Assembly (NCBI RefSeq): GCF_030913365.1
Contig: NZ_CP133160.1
Location: forward strand, 434,001 to 498,000
Direction of reading: 5' to 3'
Length of the DNA: 64,000 nucleotides
Source of the DNA: Stenotrophomonas sp. 24(2023)
GTDB taxonomy: Bacteria; Pseudomonadota; Gammaproteobacteria; Xanthomonadales; Xanthomonadaceae
The position numbers and the translations under genes are program-made. The notes beneath the pieces are model-generated. The model was not told where the DNA came from and ran no database searches. It saw only the letters and a list, made by a program, of their open reading frames with translations. Below, in pieces: positions 59,801 to 64,000 of this stretch (its first letter is position 1; each line of letters begins with the position of its first letter).

Positions 59801-62172
59801 GCCGCATCCAGCACCGAACGTGCCTTGCGCTGGCGGTCGTCCAGCAGGGCCTGGCGGTGGGTCTCGAAGGCCTCGACCAGTTCCTCGCGCTTGCTGAGGA
59901 TGTCGCCGAGGAACTGTTCGTGCTCGCCGAACTGGCTTTCCAGCTCCTCCAGCTGCACCAGCAGCCGCGACAGCTGTTCCTCGGCCTTTTCCGGGTCGCT
60001 GGCCATGGCCAGTGCGCTGGTGATGGACTGCGAGAACAGGGCGAACTGGGCGGCGAACTGCGCCACCGATTCGGCACTGCCCAGTGTCCTGCGCCGCTGC
60101 TCGGCGCGTGTCCGTGCCTGGTTCAACCGCCCGTACAGGGTCGAAATGGCTTCGACCACCTGGGTGCGCGCCGTCGCGTCATCGACCTTCAGGCCTGCCA
60201 TCAGCTGCGACAGCATGTCCAGGTCGCTGGCCATGCCGCGCAATCCTTCCAGCTGCTCGTCCAGCTGGCGGGCGCTGGCCGCCTGCTGGGCCGCTTCGTC
60301 CAGCGCCTGCAGCCGTGTGGCCAGCGGGGCCAGCGCCGTGTCCCCGGCAAGAAATGCCCCGGTGGCGGCCCCCACCTGCTCATGCGCCTGCACCAGTGCG
60401 GCGGTCATCGCCTCGATACGCGCGGTATCGATGTAGCGCAGCTCGCGCAGGGTCAGCAGCCGGCCACGCAGGGCGGTGATCGCGTTGAGCGCCTCGACGA
60501 AGTCCTCGATGCCGGTCCAGTTCTCCGGCTGCAGGCGGCCGGTCAGCGTCTTGTACGCCGCTTCTGCGGCGGCCATGGCCTGCGCCGACTGCTGGCGGAT
60601 CGACTGGACCTTCTCGTATTCGTCCAGCACCGATTCACCGGTGGCGCTGATCTGCCGCAGCAGCGCCTCGGCGCCGTTGCAGGCGTCGTCGCCCAGCCAA
60701 TGGTGGGTATCGAACAGGCGGCGGGTATCGGCCACCAGGCGCTGGTAGCGCTGCACCGAGACATCCTGGCCTTCGATCTCGCGCGCCAGGTTGAACAGGT
60801 TGGAAATGCCGCGCACCAGTTCGGCGTTGCCGATGCGGCCCATGAAGGTATTGCCGGGTGGCCGGCTGGCGGCGAATTCGTCACTGCTGAACGGGGTCTG
60901 CCAGACCTGCATCGGGTGGATGCGGGTCGGCTCGCTGCCTTCGGCATGGAACAGCACCATGCGCCCGTCCTGCATGAAGGCGTAGCCATGGCCGAACACC
61001 GGGTTCTGCAGCACGCGCTGGATGGTGTTGTAGACGAACAGGGCCGAGCGCCCGCCTTCGCGCTCGTAGAAGATGTACAGCATGTCCTCGCCGTTGGGCG
61101 AGCGGATGCTGCGCTTGAACTGCATGCCGGCCATCGAGGCGTCGAACGCCTTGTGCTCGCCGCCCTGCAGGTAATAGCCCCCAGGGAAGATCACGCCGTG
61201 GTCTTCGGGCAGCTGCACGCAGGCCTGCACGATGGCATCGTTGCGCACGATGTCGCCGGTCAGGGTGTTGTAGATCAGCCCGCGCCAGACGGTTTCGCGG
61301 TAGGGCAGCACCTTCAGCAGCAGCAGCGAGCCTACGCGGGCAAACGCGAACTGCGCATCATCCAGCGACTGCGTGCTGTCCTCCACCGGCTCGCTGTAGA
61401 TGCCCCGCCCGGTCTCGGTGTTGTTCTCGACCTTGATGGTGAGGTCGCCACCGGTGGTCTCCACGAACAGGGTGTCAAGGATGTTCAGGTGCGCGTGCCG
61501 GCCGCTGACCGCAAGGTCACGGGTGGCCCGGGACCACTCGAAATCGAACGGTGGTGGCAGCGCGATATCGCGCTCGCCGCGGGCGTCGAGGTAGGTCAGC
61601 TCGCCATCGCGCGACAGCGCCCAGCGGAACACGCGCACATCGCTGCTGCGCTCGCCGATCTGGAACGAAGCCAGCAGCTTGTCACCGACCACGATGAGCT
61701 GCAGCAGGCGTGCATGCTTGTAGTAGGCATACAGTTCGTTGAAGTCGTGCACGAAGCCGGGCTGGTCCAGGAAACTGCCCTTCAGCGCCTGCGCGGCCAC
61801 GTCGTAGCCGTCGGGCCCCTGCACCAGCCGGTACAGGCCGAACACATCCTCGATGCGGGTCTGGGTCTTGAGCCCGATGAACACGTTGTAGCCGAACAGC
61901 AGGCGATCCGGACCGACCTGCACGATGTCCCGGCCCACGCAGTTGTTGTCGCTGCGGATGCGGAAGCGGCCGGCGACCTCCATGCGGCTGTCACCGAACT
62001 CGGCCAGGCGCTGCCGGTTCAACCCGTCGGCCAGGGCCTGCAGGCGCTGGCCCTGTTCGCCCAGGCGACGGCGCAGCACATCATAGGCGCCGCCCTGGGC
62101 GACGGCCTGGTCAACGGTGTCGCCGGAGGGCGCCACCGTGGCGCCATCGACGGAAGGATTCGATTCGGACAT
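56821..62172 (-). CDS. Giant AAA+ ATPase (annotated in relatives as DNA repair ATPase)
   Basis: A 1783-residue protein. Residues about 30-470 are strand-rich with repeated patterns (DRLLFGYNVFIGL, DKLLASFQIGE, LLLLKVLPYRETVWRGLIYN) and look like a beta-propeller. Residues about 480-870 are long coiled coils (EQLSRLLVQLEELESQFGEHEQF). A helical middle leads to an AAA+ module: Walker A SPPGYGKTT (G1305-T1310), Walker B MLYVDDIQ (Asp1370, Asp1371) and sensor 1 VMAGNPYTES (Asn1418), closest to MoxR-like ATPases. The C-terminus is Pro/Ala-rich. Nothing in it is specific to DNA repair; a membrane-stress or remodelling role is inferred from its neighbours. Confidence 0.88.
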   Translation of the reverse strand: MSESNPSVDGATVAPSGDTVDQAVAQGGAYDVLRRRLGEQGQRLQALADGLNRQRLAEFGDSRMEVAGRFRIRSDNNCVGRDIVQVGPDRLLFGYNVFIGLKTQTRIEDVFGLYRLVQGPDGYDVAAQALKGSFLDQPGFVHDFNELYAYYKHARLLQLIVVGDKLLASFQIGERSSDVRVFRWALSRDGELTYLDARGERDIALPPPFDFEWSRATRDLAVSGRHAHLNILDTLFVETTGGDLTIKVENNTETGRGIYSEPVEDSTQSLDDAQFAFARVGSLLLLKVLPYRETVWRGLIYNTLTGDIVRNDAIVQACVQLPEDHGVIFPGGYYLQGGEHKAFDASMAGMQFKRSIRSPNGEDMLYIFYEREGGRSALFVYNTIQRVLQNPVFGHGYAFMQDGRMVLFHAEGSEPTRIHPMQVWQTPFSSDEFAASRPPGNTFMGRIGNAELVRGISNLFNLAREIEGQDVSVQRYQRLVADTRRLFDTHHWLGDDACNGAEALLRQISATGESVLDEYEKVQSIRQQSAQAMAAAEAAYKTLTGRLQPENWTGIEDFVEALNAITALRGRLLTLRELRYIDTARIEAMTAALVQAHEQVGAATGAFLAGDTALAPLATRLQALDEAAQQAASARQLDEQLEGLRGMASDLDMLSQLMAGLKVDDATARTQVVEAISTLYGRLNQARTRAEQRRRTLGSAESVAQFAAQFALFSQSITSALAMASDPEKAEEQLSRLLVQLEELESQFGEHEQFLGDILSKREELVEAFETHRQALLDDRQRKARSVLDAANRILEGLARRTERFGDADELNAFFAGDPLILKLRELAERLRGLYDNVKADDIEARLKGVRDQAVRQLRDRSDLYEAGGNVVRLGPRHRFSVNTQALDLTLLPRGEALAIHLTGTDFLEPLHDPELEALKPFWPVTLDSESEAIYRGEYLAGCLLQAAEEGRDGLDLAQLLHDAAEPEALDQRLRAFAAPRYREGYERGIHDHDAALILRALLPLQQAAGPLRHAPRVRALALLFWAAQHRQEAVAQWPDRQAGAEAIARLFGSDEGRQALCAEMTGALQAYVQAQALPFDADVASQAAAYLGEELRAGEPVFSTSRHALALLDALAQQLALAGQREAFERALQRQQDPLAQRWALAGQWLRALAGVPAQAAHAGYVDEAAALLLVQRDLRTRPSDALLRAEVHGLLGEHPRIHTGSLVLALDDFLGRLQHHQQRFVPSFHAYQAVRQGIIARERDVLRLSEFKPRPLSSFVRNKLINDVYLGVIGDNLAKQMGTVGENKRSDLMGLLMMISPPGYGKTTLMEYVAHRLGLVFMKINGPALGHEVRSLDPQQAPDATSRQELEKLNLALEMGNNTMLYVDDIQHTHPEFLQKFISLCDGTRRIEGVWRGKTRTYDMRGKKFCVVMAGNPYTESGEVFKIPDMLANRADIYNLGDVLGGMEAAFTLSYIENSLTSNAVLAPLATRDMADLYLLVDRAMGKDVSTNGLSHAYSGAEINEITATLQRMLRVRDVVYRVNQQYIASAAQDDRYRTEPPFRLQGSYRNMNKLAEKISPVMNDAELQQLIADHYLGEAQLLTTGAEENLLKLAELRGVLDDAQAQRWAQIKRDFLRNKAMGADEGDVGGRVVAQLADIASALQLPPPAAASAPDPAPWPAVLAALQRLADARTPPPAVPAIVQAAPLADDLHAGLAPLLQQLAASQDQQAQVVQSLAIVAGWARQQIESGGSAREPLPRVRRASTPQERALDEALMRHFYGTSAASDSEDGATPGVPAT

Positions 62173-62257
62173 CAGCAGGCTTCCAGCTCACGGGCGGACG
62201 GCCGCGGGTGCAGCCGCCCCGGACAGGCGATGGCCGGTACGGCCACCGCCCGGTGCA

Positions 62258-64000
62258 TCAGCGGACGCTGTCGACCACGGTGGCCGACACGGTCTGCACC
62301 GCATCGGCGGCGTCGCTGATCTGCCGCGGTGCAGGTTCGGGCGCGGCCACGCCCAGGTAGCGCTGCATCAGCTCCTGCACGATCGGGCTCTTGCCGGCGA
62401 AGCCTTCGATCGACTTGCCCAGCGAGACCGCCTTGACCAGGTTCTCGAACATGCCGCCATCGCCGCCCACCAGATCGATGTCGGCATTGCGCAGCGCGCT
62501 GGCGATGACGCTGGCGTTCTCGCGCGAGACGTCCTTGCCCGCCTCGATCGAGGCCAGCGCCTGCTTCAGGCTGCTGTCGAGCATCATGCGGAACTCTTCG
62601 TGGCCACGTGCCTGGTCGCTGAGCGAGGCGATGGCCTCGAACTTGCGCACCAGGCCTTCGGCTTCGGCCAGCAGCTTCTTCTGCACCACGCCGGCCTCGG
62701 CGTTGCCCAGCGATTCGGTGGCGGTGGCGCGGGCCAGGCCCATCTTTTCCTCGCCCTGTGCCTGCGCCTGCAGGGTCTGCGCCAGCACCTGCGCCTCGTT
62801 GCTGCCCTGCTTGAGGGTGGCATCGGCCTTGGCTTCGATCACGCGGGCCTCGGCGATGCCGACCTTCTCGATGGCCAGCGCGGAGGCTTCGCGCACCTGG
62901 GCTTCGGCCAGGCCCGGGGCGGCCTGCTCGGCGCGCAGTGCGTCGGCCAGCAGGCGCTTGGCCTCGGCCTGCTTGCCGGCGGCCTCGTGCTCGGCCTGGG
63001 CCAGCGTGGTCAGTTCCACCGCGCGGTGCTTGGAGGCGGTTTCCCGCGCCTGCGCTTCCTTCACCTCGCGCACCAGCGCTTCCTGCGCCTTGGCTTCGGC
63101 TTCCAGGATCAGCACCTGCTTCTGGCGGTCGGCTTCGGAGACCTCGCGCACTTCCTTGATGCGCTCTTCTTCCTGGGCCACGGTCTTGTCGATGGAGATG
63201 CGCTCACGGGTGATGTTGGCCACGTCCATCTTGCCCTGCTCGACCACCTTGTCGCGCTCCACGCCCTGCAGCTGCACCTCGCGGTCGGTGGTGACCTGCT
63301 CCAGCTGACGCGCGCGCTCGACCCGCTCGGCTTCGATGGCGACCGCACGCTGGCGGTTCTGCTCGGCCACTTCCACTTCGCGCAGGCGGTTCTGTTCGCG
63401 GATGTCGATCAGCTGCTGCGCCTCGATGCGCGCGTTCTCCGACAGCTGGCGCTGTTCTTCCTGCACCTTGGCGGTCTCGGCTTCCTCGCGGGCGCGGATG
63501 GTCTCGATTTCGCGCTTCTGCCGCGCCTCGGCCTCGGCCTGCTGGCGTTCCAGCGCCAGCAGCGCTTCGCGCGCCTCCACGTTCTTCTTGGTGATGGCCA
63601 GCTTTTCGTTCTGTTCCAGTTCGTTGGTCACCACGTTCTGCGCGGCGGTCAGCTCGGTGATCTTGCGGATGCCCTGCGCGTCGAGGATGTTGAACTGGTC
63701 CAGCAGCGCCTTCGGCGTCTGTTCCAGGTAATCGATCGCCACGTCTTCCAGCACGTAGCCGTTGAGGTCGTTGCCGATCACCGCGATGATCTCGTCGCGG
63801 AATTCCTGGCGCTTCTCGAACAGCTCGGTGAAATCGAACTTCTTGCCGACCGTCTTCAGCGCCTCGGAGAACTTGGCGTTGAACAGTTCGTCGACCGCGT
63901 GCTTGTCCGAGGCGCGGTCGGCGCCGATGGCCTTGGCCACGCGCAGCACGTCGGCCTGGGTCTCGTTCACGCGCAGGTAGAAGGCCACGGCGATGTCAGC
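62258..64000 (-). CDS. Flotillin-family (SPFH/band 7) protein, 5' end outside window
   Basis: At least 580 residues of a flotillin-like protein; the frame stays open to the right edge, so the N-terminal membrane anchor is missing. The visible part begins in the SPFH domain (FYLRVNETQADVLRVAKAIG ... YVLEDVAIDYLEQTPKALLDQFNILDAQGIRKI) and continues into the long Glu/Ala-rich coiled coil with EA-repeats typical of flotillins (AEARVIEAKADATLKQ). Flotillins form large oligomeric cages on the inner membrane that organise microdomains. It is the most upstream gene of the operon seen here, 85 bases before the ATPase. Confidence 0.93.
   Translation of the reverse strand, partial: ADIAVAFYLRVNETQADVLRVAKAIGADRASDKHAVDELFNAKFSEALKTVGKKFDFTELFEKRQEFRDEIIAVIGNDLNGYVLEDVAIDYLEQTPKALLDQFNILDAQGIRKITELTAAQNVVTNELEQNEKLAITKKNVEAREALLALERQQAEAEARQKREIETIRAREEAETAKVQEEQRQLSENARIEAQQLIDIREQNRLREVEVAEQNRQRAVAIEAERVERARQLEQVTTDREVQLQGVERDKVVEQGKMDVANITRERISIDKTVAQEEERIKEVREVSEADRQKQVLILEAEAKAQEALVREVKEAQARETASKHRAVELTTLAQAEHEAAGKQAEAKRLLADALRAEQAAPGLAEAQVREASALAIEKVGIAEARVIEAKADATLKQGSNEAQVLAQTLQAQAQGEEKMGLARATATESLGNAEAGVVQKKLLAEAEGLVRKFEAIASLSDQARGHEEFRMMLDSSLKQALASIEAGKDVSRENASVIASALRNADIDLVGGDGGMFENLVKAVSLGKSIEGFAGKSPIVQELMQRYLGVAAPEPAPRQISDAADAVQTVSATVVDSVR

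Noticed and set aside
57085..62319. A 1744-codon open frame on the plus strand opposite the giant ATPase
   Set aside because: Its composition is that of an antisense shadow; the minus-strand frame has intact AAA+ motifs and fits the operon.

Overview
The window is GC-rich chromosomal DNA from a gammaproteobacterium of the Xanthomonadaceae, most likely Stenotrophomonas or a close relative. This rests on gene order (thrS-infC-rpmI-rplT-pheST-ihfA; a 14-gene nuo operon followed by the rimP-nusA-infB-rbfA-truB-rpsO-pnp block; trpBA-accD-glmM), on protein sequences, and on short GTAG-plus-hairpin REP elements of the kind known from Stenotrophomonas. No prophage, insertion sequence, rRNA or CRISPR array is visible.

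Layout. 1-1.9 kb: the 5' end of a LysE-type exporter, an Asp/Glu racemase-like protein, a barstar-like protein and an orphan. 1.9-10 kb (minus strand): thrS, infC, rpmI, rplT, pheS, pheT, ihfA, a MerR-type gene and tRNA-Pro. thrS is preceded by a threonine-rich leader peptide and a terminator. 10.1-17 kb: a putative iron-uptake trio (DUF3325, DUF3649, PepSY) behind a Fur-like site, a VOC protein, a GH18 chitinase, a serine hydrolase and a CadC-like TPR regulator. 17-26.1 kb (minus): pnp, rpsO, truB, rbfA, infB, nusA, rimP. 26.1-26.9 kb: two identical initiator tRNA genes and a non-coding stretch with a perfect NtrC-type palindrome inside a sigma70-like promoter. 26.9-41.9 kb (minus): nuoA-N, respiratory complex I. 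42-43.4 kb: tRNA-Leu, secG, tpiA. 43.6-48.7 kb: a 2-oxoglutarate oxygenase and, divergently, three cell-envelope genes (PbgA/YejM-like membrane sulfatase-fold protein, glycosyltransferase, polysaccharide deacetylase). 48.8-54.9 kb: glmM, accD, trpA, a lipoprotein gene, trpB, and a divergent LysR gene resembling trpI. 55-64 kb (minus): a flotillin (cut by the window end), a 1783-residue AAA+ ATPase, a coiled-coil protein and a TelA-family protein.

How the genes work together. Most of the window is core information processing (translation initiation, tRNA charging, ribosome maturation, RNA decay) and energy metabolism. The most interesting parts are regulatory: a textbook-like thrS attenuator, a pheS upstream hairpin with a competing arm, an AUC start for infC, the NtrC-type site ahead of rimP-nusA, and a LysR-type site placed at about -64 of a trpB promoter. 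The least understood coding region is the flotillin / giant ATPase / coiled-coil / TelA operon, which looks like a dedicated membrane-associated stress machine.
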